Counted from the first letter of the stretch, positions 11,519 to 24,245 are shown. The stretch is DNA of 64,000 nt from Allolobophora icterica (GCA_963556255.1 OY744612.1:19736068-19800067); one strand, 5' to 3'. Translations and numbers: made by a program. The notes: generated from the sequence alone by a model not told the origin.

Positions 11519-14500
11519 ACTTATACCGAGTACACGCCGGTATAAGCGTGTGCCCCATGGGTGAAGAAACCGAAGGACGGACGATCAACGGTACCGACGC
11601 AGAGAGATGGTGTCTCTCGATAAAAACACCGGGAGGAAGGCAACGGGAAACCACCTCCCTATCTCATCCCGAGTAAAATGAAAAATGACGACAATAAGAA
11701 GTTCAGATAACAACGTTAACGATTCAAACCAGACATTGGGGAGAGTCGCGTTCGGCAGGGGAAGACAAGGCTTCCTCGGTCGTCAACAAGCGAAAGCCTT
11801 CAAAACAGGGACGGAGACGGAAAAGGAAAGGCTAAAAATAGGGACCTGGAACATAAGAACAATGGCACGACCAGGAAAGCTCGCGAACGTCATAGGAGAA
11901 ATGAGAAGAGCGCAGCTTGACATACTAGGTTTGGCAGAGGTAAGATGGAAGGAGGGAGGAGATTTCGTGAGTGATGGCTATAGGGTTGTCCACACTGGAG
12001 GAGACAAGGGACAAAACGGGGTAGCAATTCTTCTATCAGAAAAAACAGCCAAATGTGTGACGAAAATAGAAAGAGTCGAAGATAGGATGATAATAGTATC
12101 AATACATGCACACCCAGTAGACATAACAATAGTACAGGTGTATATGCCTACGTCGGCGCATAAGGAAGAGGAGGTGGATGACATGTATGAGAAAATAGAG
12201 AGAGGATTAGAAGACATCAAAGGTACGGATTATGTGATAGTAATGGGAGACTGGAATGCAGTAGTGGGAGAGGGCGAACAGGAAGGTATAATAGGGAAAT
12301 TCGGATTGGGGAAGAGAAATGAGAGAGGAGAGAAATTAATGGAATTCTGCAAAAGGCAAAGACTGGTAATAACGAACACATGGTTCCAGCAGGAAAAAAG
12401 ACGAAGGTACACGTGGAAATCACCAGGAGACAGGGAAAGATACCAGCTGGATTACATAATGGTAAGGCAGAGGTACAGAAATAGTGTGAAGAATGCGAGA
12501 GCCCTTCCCGGGGCAGATGCAGATACAGACCATAACATGGTGGCTATGACAGTGAGCCTACAACTTAAGTTCATCAAAAAGAAAAGAGTGAAGAAAATGA
12601 AGTGGAACAAAGAAATGATAAAAACAAAGATGGGAGAAGTATCGAAGAACCTAGAGGAAAAAGTAGAAAATCTAAAAGAGGGAACAAAAACAGAAGAGAG
12701 GTGGACGAACCTAAAAGAGGCATTGATGAAAGAGGCGACTGAAACGATAGGATTCCAAAAGGGAAACGAACCACGTAAACCATGGGTAACAACAGAGATG
12801 ATAAAAGACATGGAGGAGAGAAGAAAATGGAAACATCAAAGTACAGAGGAGGCTAAACAGGAATATAGAAGACTTAACAACCAGCTGAGAAGAACAACGG
12901 ATAAAGCAAGAGAAATGTGGTGGGAGGAGCAGTGCAGAGAACTGGAACTCCTGCAGGAACAGGGGCGAAGCGATTTGGTGTACGGTAAAATAAAATCACT
13001 AAGCAAGAAGCAAAATACAGGAAGAGGAGGTGCAATCAAGAGCAAGGACGGCAGACTACTGGAGGACGCAGATGATATAAGGGAAAGATGGAAGGAATAT
13101 GTGGAGGAATTATATACAGGAAGTGGAAGCATCGAGGAAGAAATGAGGAAACAAGAACGGAAGCAGGAAGAAACACAGGTGGAGGACGGCATGGGTCCGG
13201 AGGTGATGAGAGAGGAGGTCTTGGCTGCAATTAAGGACATGAAGAATGGGAAGTCGGAAGGAATTGACAACATCCCAATAGAAATACTCAGAAATCTTGG
13301 AGAGAAGGCAATGAGCGAGGTGGTGCAGCTATGCCGGGACATCTACAACACGGGAGAATGGCCAAAGGACTTCCTGCAGACAATAATTATACCAATACAG
13401 AAGAAGCAGAATGCAACAAATTGCGAAGACCATCGCACGATAAGCCTTCTGACACATGCATCAAAAATCCTGCTAAGAATTATAACAAAGAGACTGCAGA
13501 CAAAGGCGGAAGCAGAAAATTGCTTGGGAGAGGACCAATATGGGTTTAGAAAGGGAAAGGGGACAAGAGATGCGATAGCAGCATTGAGGATAATAGCAGA
13601 AAGAAGCATCCAACATGACCAAGACATATATATCTGCTTCGTCGACTATGAAAAAGCTTTCGACAGAGTAGACTGGAGAAAGCTAATGGGAATACTGAGA
13701 AGAAAAGGGGTGGATTGGAGAGAAAGAAGATTGATAGGTAATCTATACATGGGACAAAGAGTGAAAATAAGAGTTGATGGAGAATACTCAGAACCAGGAA
13801 AAATAGGAAGAGGGGTAAGACAAGGATGCCCACTGTCACCAATCCTATTCAACATCTATATAGAAGAGATCATAAGAGAAACGCTAGACGATATGGAGGA
13901 GGGGATAAAGGTAGGAGGAAGAAGGGTGAAGGCATTGAGATTTGCAGATGACCAGGCGATGCTGGCAACTAGCCAGGAGGGCTTACAAAGGATGATGGAT
14001 CGTCTAAATACGGTATCACTGGAATATGAAATGAAAATAAACGTAAAGAAGACAAAAGTAATGAAGATAAGCAAGAGAAGCGGTATAATACCACAAACAA
14101 TAAAGATCACACTAAACGGACAAGAAATAGAACAGGTGGAGAAGTTTTGCTATCTAGGAAGTGTGATCACAGACGATGCAAGATGCCACGAGGAAATAAA
14201 AAGAAGAATATCCATGGGAAAAGATGCATTTTACAAAAGAGGAGAGCTGATGAGAGGAACCTTAAGCAAGAATCTAAAGAAGAGAATGGTGAAGACACTG
14301 GTGTGGAGTGTTGTGCTGTACGGCTCCGAGACATGGACAATGAGGAAGGACGACATAAAAAGATTGGAGGCCTTTGAGATGTGGGTGTGGCGCAGAATGG
14401 AGAGAGTTAGCTGGGTGGAACGGAGGACGAACGAGGAAATCCTGCAAATGGTAGAAGAACAAAGATCACTCATAAGTACTATACGTGGACGACAAAGGAA

Positions 14501-14721
14501 ATGGATCGGGCACATCCTAAGGAGTGAGACACTGCTAAGAGACATCATGGAGGGAAGGATGGAGGGGAGAAAGACGCGAGGAAGACCGAGGGCAATGCTG
14601 CTAGACTGGATGATGACAAAAGAAGAAGGATACAGTGGACTGAAGAGAAGAGCACAAGACAGAGAACGATGGCGTCATTGGTCATACGAACCTGCCGATG
14701 GGCAGAGAACATAAAGAAGAA
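11519..14721 (+). mobile_element. Full-length RTE-like non-LTR retrotransposon
   Basis: About 3.2 kb bounded by a perfect 12-bp target duplication (11507-11518 and 14722-14733). The 5' leader is 166 bp and contains 'GGAAGGCAACGGGAAACCAC', a run like one I recall from the 5' part of RTE/BovB elements (from memory, not checked). A single long ORF follows. The 3' end has a very short 'AAGAAGAAG' tail and almost no 3' UTR, which fits the RTE clade. A single long ORF, intact reading frame and exact duplication indicate recent insertion. Confidence 0.9.
11685..14714 (+). CDS. Endonuclease-reverse transcriptase (RTE-like LINE)
   Basis: A 1009-residue protein that nicks target DNA and reverse-transcribes its own RNA at the nick. 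The N-terminal apurinic-like endonuclease spans about 51-290: WNIRTM with Asn56, AEVRW with Glu85, VYMPT, GDWNA at 188-192 and the catalytic TDH at 281-283. The linker at about 290-480 is Lys/Glu rich. The reverse transcriptase spans about 540-800: [12 protein letters not shown] at 652, [10 protein letters not shown] near 710 and the active-site FADD at 753-756, with Phe where Tyr is more usual. The C-terminal region includes a conserved [13 protein letters not shown]...RTRGRPR-like stretch. No RNase H and no second ORF are seen. The start at 11685 is chosen because the upstream ATG at 11678 is in another frame and stops at once. No stops or frameshifts, so probably active or recently so. Confidence 0.93.
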   Translation: MTTIRSSDNNVNDSNQTLGRVAFGRGRQGFLGRQQAKAFKTGTETEKERLKIGTWNIRTMARPGKLANVIGEMRRAQLDILGLAEVRWKEGGDFVSDGYRVVHTGGDKGQNGVAILLSEKTAKCVTKIERVEDRMIIVSIHAHPVDITIVQVYMPTSAHKEEEVDDMYEKIERGLEDIKGTDYVIVMGDWNAVVGEGEQEGIIGKFGLGKRNERGEKLMEFCKRQRLVITNTWFQQEKRRRYTWKSPGDRERYQLDYIMVRQRYRNSVKNARALPGADADTDHNMVAMTVSLQLKFIKKKRVKKMKWNKEMIKTKMGEVSKNLEEKVENLKEGTKTEERWTNLKEALMKEATETIGFQKGNEPRKPWVTTEMIKDMEERRKWKHQSTEEAKQEYRRLNNQLRRTTDKAREMWWEEQCRELELLQEQGRSDLVYGKIKSLSKKQNTGRGGAIKSKDGRLLEDADDIRERWKEYVEELYTGSGSIEEEMRKQERKQEETQVEDGMGPEVMREEVLAAIKDMKNGKSEGIDNIPIEILRNLGEKAMSEVVQLCRDIYNTGEWPKDFLQTIIIPIQKKQNATNCEDHRTISLLTHASKILLRIITKRLQTKAEAENCLGEDQYGFRKGKGTRDAIAALRIIAERSIQHDQDIYICFVDYEKAFDRVDWRKLMGILRRKGVDWRERRLIGNLYMGQRVKIRVDGEYSEPGKIGRGVRQGCPLSPILFNIYIEEIIRETLDDMEEGIKVGGRRVKALRFADDQAMLATSQEGLQRMMDRLNTVSLEYEMKINVKKTKVMKISKRSGIIPQTIKITLNGQEIEQVEKFCYLGSVITDDARCHEEIKRRISMGKDAFYKRGELMRGTLSKNLKKRMVKTLVWSVVLYGSETWTMRKDDIKRLEAFEMWVWRRMERVSWVERRTNEEILQMVEEQRSLISTIRGRQRKWIGHILRSETLLRDIMEGRMEGRKTRGRPRAMLLDWMMTKEEGYSGLKRRAQDRERWRHWSYEPADGQRT

Positions 14722-14733
14722 GCTCCTCTCATT
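14722..14733. repeat. Target-site duplication, right (LINE)
   Basis: GCTCCTCTCATT, matching 11507-11518 exactly. Confidence 0.9.
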
Positions 14734-15230
14734 GGCTGCAGTGACGTCACAATGACCAATGACGTCACAAACAGGACGATCACTTAGTTCAAAGTTAATT
14801 TCAATATACCTCAAACGGCTGCTCTTTTAAACTAACGGCTTAAAATGCACTTAAACTAATTTATTCGCTAAAACGGGTTTAAAAGGGCCAGAAACATAAC
14901 GAAGTTAACTGAAAACCTACCCAAAACGGCATTCGCGAATTGATATGATAGCCTTAATAGCGCCGATATTTACACGGGATTAACCTAATATACGACGTAG
15001 GTCTATAAGTCGCTGAAATGAAGAGCTTAACGGATACGAAAGGCCTAATTTACGCCCAAGTTACTTAGGCCGCATCAAACGAACAGGCTAATACTTGCCA
15101 ATTTACTTAGACGCATAAACAAATTCATTATGTTCCGCTACTATGGGCCATCTAGCAATTGACTACATTATTCAGCTTCAACTTCACAACAGAGCATATT
15201 TCGAACACTGAAAAATAATACATACTCAAA
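14734..15230. other. No gene seen
   Basis: AT-rich sequence. The first 40 bp hold two TGACGTCAC motifs (about 14749 and 14760), which look like CRE-type sites but have no promoter context. The rest shows nothing recognisable. Confidence 0.4.
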
Positions 15231-15234
15231 TTTA

Positions 15235-15425
15235 TTTTGATACGCGGTACGGGTACATTACAAGACTATAGTTATATTCAAGTTCTTTGTGAATGTTCAG
15301 ATAAGCTTGAGGTATTTTTAACGAACGCGAATCGGCGTACGGTACGCGTAGCCTACGTTATTTCTCTCGATAACGTACGTACGGTACGCGTACGTTATTC
15401 CGGTAAGTAACATACGGTCGCACTT
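15235..15425 (+). repeat. CGTACG-rich dispersed repeat, copy 3 (partial)
   Basis: Carries 'CAAGTTCTTTGTGAATG', 'CTCGATAACGTACGTACGG', 'TACGCGTACGTTATTCCGG' and 'ACGGTCGCAC' in the order of copies 2 and 4. Confidence 0.75.
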
Positions 15426-15654
15426 TGATTCAAGTCACAATGACATCAAGCGCCACAAACTACAAAAAGTAAAAAAATTTATTTTTACGACATTGTAAGA
15501 ACATTCCTTGAAATCTCAAGCACAATAATAATGCAATAGCCTAATTGTCGAAGCTTGTGAGGTCGTCAAATACAAGGAAGTCGCATTGAAATGCAGTGTA
15601 TGCAGCAGATCCTCGGGGAATCATGAAATTAGGGCCAGACAAACGAGTTGGTGT

Positions 15655-17535
15655 CGCACTCTTCTCTCTCCATTCTCTCTCTTCCTCCAACCCTCCATTC
15701 TCTCTCTTCCTCCAACCCTCCATTCTCTCTCTTCCTCCAACCCTCCATTCTCTCTTCCTCCAACCCTCCATTCTCTCTCTTCCTCCAACCCTCCATTCTC
15801 TATCTTCCTCCTACCCTCCATTCTCTCTCTTCCTCCAACCCTCCATTCTCTCTCTTCCTCCTACCCTCCATTCTCTCTCTTCCTCCAACCCTCCATTTGC
15901 TCTCTTCCTCCAACCCTCCATTCTCTCTCTTCCTCCAACCCTCCATTTGCTCTCTTCCTCCAACCCTCCACTTGCTCTCTTCCTCCAAACCTCCATTCTC
16001 TCTCTTCCTCCTACCCTCCATTCTCTCTCTTCCTCCAACCCTCCATTCTCCCTCTTCCTCCAGCCCTCCATTTGCTCTCTTCCTCCAACCCTCCATTCGC
16101 TCTCTACCTCCAACCCTCCATTCTCTCTCTTCCTCCTACCCTCCATTCTCTCTCTTCCTCCAACCCTCCATTCTCTCTCTTCCTCCAACCCTCCATTCTC
16201 TCTCTTCCTCCAACCCTCCATTTGCTCTCTTCCTCCAACCCTCCATTCGCTCTCTTCCTCCAACCCTCCATTCTCTCTCTTCCTCCAACCCTCCATTCTC
16301 TTTCTTCCTCCAACCCTCCATTCTCTCTCTTCCTCCAACCCTCCATTCTCTCTCTTCCTCCAACCCTCCATTTGCTCTCTTCCTCCAACCCTCCATTCTC
16401 TCTCTTCCTCCAACCCTCCATTCTCTCTCTTCCTCCAACCCTCCATTCTCTCTCTTCCTCCAACCCTCCATTTGCTCTCATCCTCCAACCCTCCATTCTG
16501 TCTCTTCCTCCAACCCTCCATTATCTCTCTTCCTCCAACCCTCCATTATCTCTCTTCCTCCAACCCTCCATTCTCTCTCCTGCTCCTACCCTCCATTCTC
16601 TCTCTTCCTCCAACCCCCCATTCTCTCTCTTCCTCCTACCCTCCATTCTCTCTCTTCCTCCAACCCTCCATTTGCTCTCTTCCTCCAACCCTCCATTCGC
16701 TCTCTTCCTCCAACCCTCCATTTGCTCTCTTCCTCCAACCCTCCATTTGCTCTCTTCCTCCAACCCTCCATTCTCTGTCTTCCTCCAAGCCTCCGTTTGC
16801 TCTCTTCCTCCAACCCTCCATTCTCTCTCTTCCTCCAAACCTCCATTCTCTCTCTTCCTCCAACCCTCCATTATCTCTCTTCCTCCAACCCTCCATTTGC
16901 TCTCTTCCTCCAACCCTCCATTCTCTCTCTTCCTCCAACCCTCCGTTCTCTCTCTTCCTCCAACCCTCCATTATCTCTCTTCCTCCAACCCTCCATTCTC
17001 TCTCCTGCTCCTACCCTCCATTCTCTCTCTTCCTCCAACCCCCCATTCTCTCTCTTCCTCCTACCCTCCATTCTCTCTCTTCCTCCAACCCTCCATTCTC
17101 TCTTCCTCCAACCCTCCATTCTCTCTCTTCCTCCAACCCTCCATTCTCTATCTTCCTCCTACCCTCCATTCTCTCTCTTCCTCCAACCCTCCATTCTCTC
17201 TCTTCCTCCTACCCTCCATTCTCTCTCTTCCTCCAACCCTCCATTTGCTCTCTTCCTCCAACCCTCCATTCTCTCTCTTCCTCCAACCCTCCATTTGCTC
17301 TCTTCCTCCAACCCTCCACTTGCTCTCTTCCTCCAACCATCCATTCGCTCTCTTCCTCCTGCCCTTCATTCGTTCTCTTCCTCCTGCCCCTCATTCGCTC
17401 TGTTTCTCCTACCCTCCATTCGCTCTCTTCCTCCCGCTCTTCATTCGCGCTCTTCTTCCTTCCCTCCATTCGCTATCTTCCTCGTATACCCTCAATTCGC
17501 TCTCTTCCTCGTACCCTCCATTTCCTCTCTTCCTC
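15655..17535. repeat. 25-bp minisatellite, about 75 units
   Basis: Tandem CTCTTCCTCCAACCCTCCATT-type units, mostly 25 bp, with variants (TTTGCT for TTCTCT, CTACCC for CAACCC, CGCT). One 23-bp unit occurs near both 15746 and 17094, and a block of at least 250 bp around it is repeated at a distance of 1348 bp. Another variant (CTCCTGCTCCTACC) recurs 425 bp apart, exactly 17 units. Units decay toward the right end. Because 25 is not a multiple of three, all three plus frames and most minus frames stay open, giving false ORFs of up to 675 residues. Confidence 0.97.
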
Positions 17536-18275
17536 CTTTTAAATTCCAGATTGCTAATATTCTGTCTAATGTATAACATGAAGATAATTAAGACTTTACG
17601 GCACACTTTATAGCCGTGCTGTCCAACACGCGGCCCGCGGGCCGCATGCTGCCCTCGGGCTGATTTTAAATGGCCCGCCCCCAAGCTGAATGTATACCAA
17701 CCTCAAATAAAAAAAAATGTAAGCACAATTCAAAGCCAAATATCTCAGTAAAAACGTGCTTGAGCGTTTATATATGTGGCTTTTGGCGCTGCACTTTTAG
17801 AAAGCATGCCATACGTGCTTCTTCTAACTGATTATTGCATAATTATTGCCATAATAACTTTTAATACAATTAGAAATTTTCAATAAATTTTAGTCATTGC
17901 TTTTGAGTTTACTGGTGCGGCCCTCGGTTTCAAGAATAATTGCTTCTGTGGCCTGCGGTGTCAAAAAGGTTGGCCAGCACTGCCTTATAGGATGGTCAGT
18001 GCCAGGGGTCATTTTTTGGCAATACTTCGTAAATAATTAGGCCTGCGTAGCCTACGGGGAGACTAATATTGTAGAGCTAAACTGAAAATTTTTTTACGTA
18101 CGCGTGTGGTACGCGTACGTTACAAGACTATGGTTATATTCAAGTTCTTTGTGAATGATCAGATAAACTTGTCGCATTTTTTAACGTACGCGTACGGTAC
18201 GCGTATACGTTATTTTTTCGATAACGTACGTACGGTACGCGTACGTTATTCCCGTAAGTAACGTACGGTCGCACA
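17536..18275 (+). repeat. CGTACG-rich dispersed repeat, copy 4, with a transposon inside
   Basis: Longest copy of the family. It aligns with 9483-9850 on both sides of an insertion at 17614-17982. Right half has palindromes such as CGTACGCGTACGGTACGCG. Confidence 0.75.
17614..17982. mobile_element. Non-autonomous hAT-like element
   Basis: Ends CCGTGCTGTCCAAC... and ...GTTGGCCAGCACTG are imperfect inverted repeats of the hAT/Charlie type. Flanks are CTTTATAG (17606-17613) and CCTTATAG (17983-17990), an 8-bp target duplication with one mismatch. A GC-rich palindrome, GCGGCCCGCGGGCCGC, sits near the left end. 369 bp, no coding capacity. The related repeat at 9483 lacks it. Confidence 0.8.
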
Positions 18276-18599
18276 TTTTCGCCGACAAATAATACCTGCT
18301 GTACAATTGGAAAGTACATTTTCAAATTTCTTTTGCCGTATTAGGACTGGCAAACATCTAGTATAACATAACAGAGCACCTGCGCAACTTCTGAAGAAAA
18401 TTTCCTGCTGCTTTCCTTTACGCTCCCTCCCGTCCTATTCCAATCTTAGGACTGTCGATTTAGCCGGGACTGAGTCGGGAGCGATCCTGAGTAGATACCT
18501 TAAAGGGGCGCTATATTAGTCCTTGCAACATATGAGTGAATGAATTGCCAAAGCGCCTTTACTTGATGATCGTCAGTAGACAGTGTCGTCAAATAAATG

Positions 18600-18816
<217 letters not shown>

Positions 18817-18932
18817 CCTGAACATAACGCCTCTCTGACGGCACTTTCTAAGAGCCCGAGGGATCATTTCTACCTCGGGCGAAGAAAACAATTATTAAAA
18901 AATAATAAACAAATAATAATAAATAAATAAAA

Positions 18933-18965
<33 letters not shown>

Positions 18966-19163
18966 GTAATAAAATGATAATAATAATATAACAACATTAT
19001 TTCATAAGATGGCATGACGTATAACATAACATGAACTTCAAACATCTTTTCTTACGATGTTGCTAAGCGCAAACTACAATTATTTTGGTTGCGAAAGATG
19101 CTTGAAACTGTGGTTGCATCAAATTTAGACATCAACCATTTCTGAATCAATTTCAGATATTGA

Positions 19164-19404
19164 ATTTATTTATTTATTTATTTATTCCGGATATTTCTAT
19201 AGCGCCTCTTGAAGTCAACTACTACTCAAAGGCGCTCCCGACTACAGCATTTGATACTGTGCCGGAATTTTCACGCCGAAGCGCCACGAGCAATTGCGAG
19301 TGAAGGACTTGCCCAAGGTCCGTACGCAGCGGCTAGAGTGGGGTTCGAACCTGCAACCCTCCGGTCACAAGGCGCCGAACTTACCACTGAGCCACCACGC
19401 CCCA
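19164..19404 (-). repeat. tRNA-derived SINE, family A, copy 1
   Basis: On the minus strand: GTGGCTCAGTGGTAAG (A box), then GGTTCGAACCCC (B box), then a body with GAGCAATTGC..., 'GGCGCTATAGAAATATCC'-type sequence and an (AATA)n tail. Nearly full length. Other copies at 21957-22206, 37660-37876, 52878-53094 and, split by a transposon, 32318-32820. Confidence 0.88.
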
Positions 19405-19859
19405 CAAATAATATAAATATGTCATTCTGTAAACAAATATCTGAGCTGGTTGTCCTTATCGTTTTCAGTAAAAACGTGTCAGCAGGAGTTATACTCGAAT
19501 GAATCGATGTATTGGCGAACAACCATAGAACAGTGTAAATAAAAAGTAAACAACTCTTTCCATACGTATAACTCCGCTTGCCTTTGTTTATTTCTTCTTT
19601 CTTCGTCTGCTTTGCTCTGCATCCTCTTCTATCCCATATTCCCCCTTTCCGATCCGATCCTCTACTCTCCTATCCAATCGTGTCTTTTTTTCCTGCTTTC
19701 CCCCTTATCTATGTATATGAATCCATATGTATTACATGTGTATTAATGAATTTATTTATGTATGCCTATCCTAGCCTGTCATATCTTGTTTACTGCTTTC
19801 CTCCCATTATGTATGTGTGTGTATATATGTATGCATGTTTATATGTACGTATGTGTCAG

Positions 19860-20065
19860 CAGGAGTTATATTGAAATTAATCGATGTATGTATGTATGTA
19901 TGAATGTATGTATGTATGTATGTATGTATGTATGTATGTATGAATATACACATGCATGCATGCATGTGTATCTATGTACATGTATGGTTGAACATGAATG
20001 ATGTAAATGCATGAGTGCATTTCATGTATGCATTTATGTATGTATGTATGTATATATATATATTT
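19860..20065. repeat. (ATGT)n microsatellite cluster
   Basis: TATG/ATGT tetranucleotide runs with CATG steps. Confidence 0.93.
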
Positions 20066-20195
20066 ATATGTTTGCATGTATATAAAATTTATACATGTAA
20101 ATACATACATTCATGCCTGCATGTATGTATTTTCAAGCATGTATATGTATGCATGTGTATGGATTTTTCTCAATCTCTCTGTGTTTCTCGATTTC

Positions 20196-20709
20196 TGTCT
20201 GTCTGTCTGTCTGTCTTTATGTGTGCCTGTCCGTCAGTCTGTTTTTCTCTATCTCTCTCTGTCTCTTTTTCCATTTCTGTCTGCCAGTCTGTACGTCCGT
20301 CCGTCTGTCTGTCTGCCTGTCCGTCCGTCCGTCCGTACGTCTGTCTCTGTGTGTGTCTGTCTGTCTGTCTGTCTGTCCGTCCGTCCGTCCGTCTGTCTCT
20401 GTGTCTGTCTGTCAATATGTCTGTCTGTCTGTCTATATGTCTGTCTGTCTGTCTGTCTGTCAGTTTGTCTGTCTGTCAGTCAGTCAGTCAGTCAATCTGT
20501 CTGTCTGTCTGTCTGTCTGTCGGTCTGTCTGTCTGTACGTCCGTCCGTCTGTCTGTCTGTCTGTCCGTCCGTCCGTCCGTCTCTGTGTCTGTCTGTCTGT
20601 CAATATGTCTGTCTGTCTGTCTATATGTCTGTCTGTCTGTCTGTCTGTCTGTCAGTTTGTCTGTCAGTCAGTCAGTCAGTCAGTCTGTCTGTCTGTCTGT
20701 CTGTCTATG

Positions 20710-20742
<33 letters not shown>

Positions 20743-20746
20743 GCCT
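20196..20746. repeat. (GTCT)n array with internal duplication
   Basis: Tetranucleotide array with CCGT and CAGT variants. A segment of about 190 bp (from GTACGTCCGTCCGTCTGTC through CAATATG, CTATATG and CAGTTTG) occurs twice, near 20290-20480 and 20535-20680. The Cys/Leu/Ser/Val frames are artefacts. Confidence 0.93.
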
Positions 20747-20889
20747 AAAGGCTGATGGAAGATTCAAATAGAGGCGGCCATAAGGGCCGAATGGTCGCAT
20801 ATCTATCGATTGGCTACTTGCGTTGCCGATGGCCCTATACATCACACGGAAGGCTCGAGAATCCTAGAATCCGCTCATACATCCTTCAT

Positions 20890-20935
20890 CCACCACCACC
20901 ACCACCTCCACCACCACCACCTCCACCGCCGCACC
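20890..20935. repeat. (CCA)n microsatellite
   Basis: Short CCACCACCT array giving poly-Pro or poly-His frames; no gene around it is supported. Confidence 0.85.
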
Positions 20936-21324
20936 AGACGGGTGCCCTTGTTTTCCCGCACCCTCCTCGTTCATTCCCCCTTCTGCAGTCGCATGATGGA
21001 CACACCCCACCATTCCCTCCCTCCCTTCTCCGTTTTCCCTCCCCACACAATCACTGTGCGCTGCTCTCGCAAAAGCCGGTGTATGGTCATCTGCCACTAT
21101 TGAGATCGGGACAAACGTCTAGCATCCTACAAACATATATATATATATATGTACGTATGAGACTATACACACATATATATGTTATATATATATTATAAGC
21201 AAATATATGTACAACTACGGGACAGAGCCTGCAGTAGCCTAATATTGCGGGACTTCATGTAGAGCCTGCTTGGAAGTTTGGAGAACAATGTATATACAGT
21301 TATATATTTGTCACTTGATGTCAA

Positions 21325-21325
<1 letters not shown>

Positions 21326-21366
<41 letters not shown>

Positions 21367-21377
21367 GCTCTAACAGA

Positions 21378-21431
<54 letters not shown>

Positions 21432-21468
21432 GCTCTAACAGACAGTTTATATATATATATATATATAA
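21326..21468. repeat. (TA)n with repeated spacer
   Basis: Three TA runs separated by two copies of CTGCTCTAACAGACAGTTT, so the unit is a TA tract plus a 19-bp spacer. Confidence 0.93.
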
Positions 21469-21956
21469 TATTGAATGCAAATAATGCACACGGTAATTCA
21501 TGGGTTCATACATATATGACCTTGACTCAAATATGAGTTTCTATATCTAAGCATATTTCCTATGTGTAAACGTATTTGAATAGACATCGGATTCTGTGAA
21601 TGCTTCATCTACAACGGATTCTGATTTCTGACGATGGCTTTCTCTTAGGTGATCTTCAACTCATGCTTTGCGTGTAATGAGATATAGAGTGATATAGAAA
21701 CCATTAGATTAGATTGGATTAGAGTAGAGTATATTTGAGTAGATTATACAGTGAATATGAGGCCCGAAAAGAGCTAGTGTATATATAACGTTTACGTATA
21801 TTCTACTCTATTGGCCCAATATATTGTTGGAATGTGTGTAGAGCGCTACATGCTTTACATTCAAACCAACAATATATATACTGACAAAACATGAGGGCAA
21901 CATCCCTCAACAATGCATAGCCTGTCAAGTATATAGCTCATATATATATATATATA

Positions 21957-22206
21957 TATTTATTTATTTTATTTTATTTTAGTTATTCCGGATATTTCCA
22001 TAGCGCCTCTCGAAGTCTACTACAACTCAGAGGCGCTCCCGACTACAGCATTTGATACTGTGTCGGAATTTTCACGCCGAAGCGCCACAAGCAATTGCGA
22101 GTGAAGGACTTGCCCAAGGTCCGTACGCAGCGGCTAGAGTGGGATTCGAACCTGCAAACCTCCGGTCACAAGGCGCCGAACTTACCACTGAGCCACCACG
22201 CCCCAT
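21957..22206 (-). repeat. tRNA-derived SINE, family A, copy 2
   Basis: Same structure as copy 1. B box GGTTCGAATCCC on the minus strand, (AATA)n tail on the left. Its 5' end lies 17 bp from the (CA)n array. Confidence 0.88.
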
Positions 22207-22220
22207 ATATTACTATGTGC

Positions 22221-23130
<910 letters not shown>

Positions 23131-23136
23131 CACCCA

Positions 23137-23250
23137 GAAGATCAGTCCGTTAATCATTCCGTCAATATCGAGAAGATCATTCCGTTAATCATTCCGTCAA
23201 TATCCAAACGATCATTCCGTTAATCATTCAATATACAGAAGATTGGTCCG
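23137..23250. repeat. Tandem repeat of about 30-35 bp
   Basis: Three to four imperfect copies of AGATCATTCCGTTAATCATT / CCGTCAATAT. Confidence 0.8.
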
Positions 23251-23774
23251 TTAGAACAGAGGCAATGATCATGACGATGATGCGTTTTCTCGTAACTTGA
23301 TGCATACAGGTAGCGAAGCATTATGACGTCATAATCTATCGCTAATGAGTTCGCTTCAGCCAATCAGAATAAGCCATTTGACTCGGACGTTCTGGTCTGA
23401 ACCTTCAGTGAAACGTTGATGGGATCGAAACATCGGCCTGTATCATGTATTTGCCTGCGCCTGATAAGGTAGAATTATTTTCCCATGCAACGGTCGGTCC
23501 ACAGGGTAATACGTCGTCTACTCTAGCGTCACCGAACTGCCATCTATCTTTCCTTGCGGCAAGCTCAGATTAACGCAACGTTGACATATACGAATTGCAG
23601 TCCGGGGTTTTGGTGTTGCTCATGGCGCTTTTAATAAATAGGTAATTATGCAAGGACGTAAGGTATGGAGGGTGTCACTGACAATATACGAAGGACCTCA
23701 CCCGATCGATTCACTGAAAAATGAGCAGGGTCGAGGCCATGTGGTCGCTACAGGAAAATGTGTACATTTACATT

Positions 23775-24245
23775 AACATTTATACCCTTAGGAACTCATC
23801 AGGGTGGACTGAAGCCTATTTTTGATCCTGCTGCCGAGGGAACCCCACCATACAGGGCTCGTATACAGCATGCGCGCTATAGCGTGGTGGAGCGAACCGT
23901 GTTGAATAGGTTTGGGCTCTTAAGGCCATGAGCTTTTAAAATGCGTAATGCATACGACTGCCTGGCCTTACAGCATATGCGGGTGATACGCGTTTCCGTA
24001 AACTTTACCCCTAGGACTGTCATTTCATCTACTCTAGTAACTCCTGGGTGTGACTGGTGCAACCATCCCCTGCCAGCCCTCCCCTCTTCGTCTATAACCA
24101 GCATCTCATAGGTCTTAATGTGATTCAGCTTGGGATTACATGTCTTTGCCATCTTTCAATGTGGTCCAGCACTTCCCTGACCGCAGCAGCATTTGACGAG
24201 GGTATTATCAGCATATTTTAGCATTCTATTTCCATGGTGCAACGT
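23775..24245 (-). pseudogene. Decayed LINE reverse-transcriptase fragment (CR1/jockey-like)
   Basis: Read from right to left, degraded frames show KYADNT (the YADD box with Asp replaced by Asn), then LNHIKTYEMLV, RVDEMTVLGVKF, YALRILKAHGL and finally LYTSPVWWG-like residues. This is the order seen in CR1/jockey-type reverse transcriptases from the palm to the thumb region. At least two frameshifts or stops separate the pieces. An open stretch of about 91 residues (23877-24152) is the best preserved part. It is a relic. Confidence 0.72.

Noticed and set aside
10318..14721. Simple 5' inversion (twin priming) of a single LINE
   Set aside because: The inverted part duplicates the 3' end that is also present in the intact element; twin priming gives non-overlapping parts.
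14740..14775. cAMP-response promoter (two TGACGTCAC sites)
   Set aside because: No gene start follows; it is the LINE's target flank.
15586..17613. ORFs of 640-675 residues (Leu/Ser/Pro rich)
   Set aside because: Produced by the 25-bp minisatellite; all frames are open and nothing unique is encoded.
19209..19404. tRNA gene
   Set aside because: Has A and B boxes but the same sequence recurs several times with a SINE body and tail; it does not form a full tRNA.
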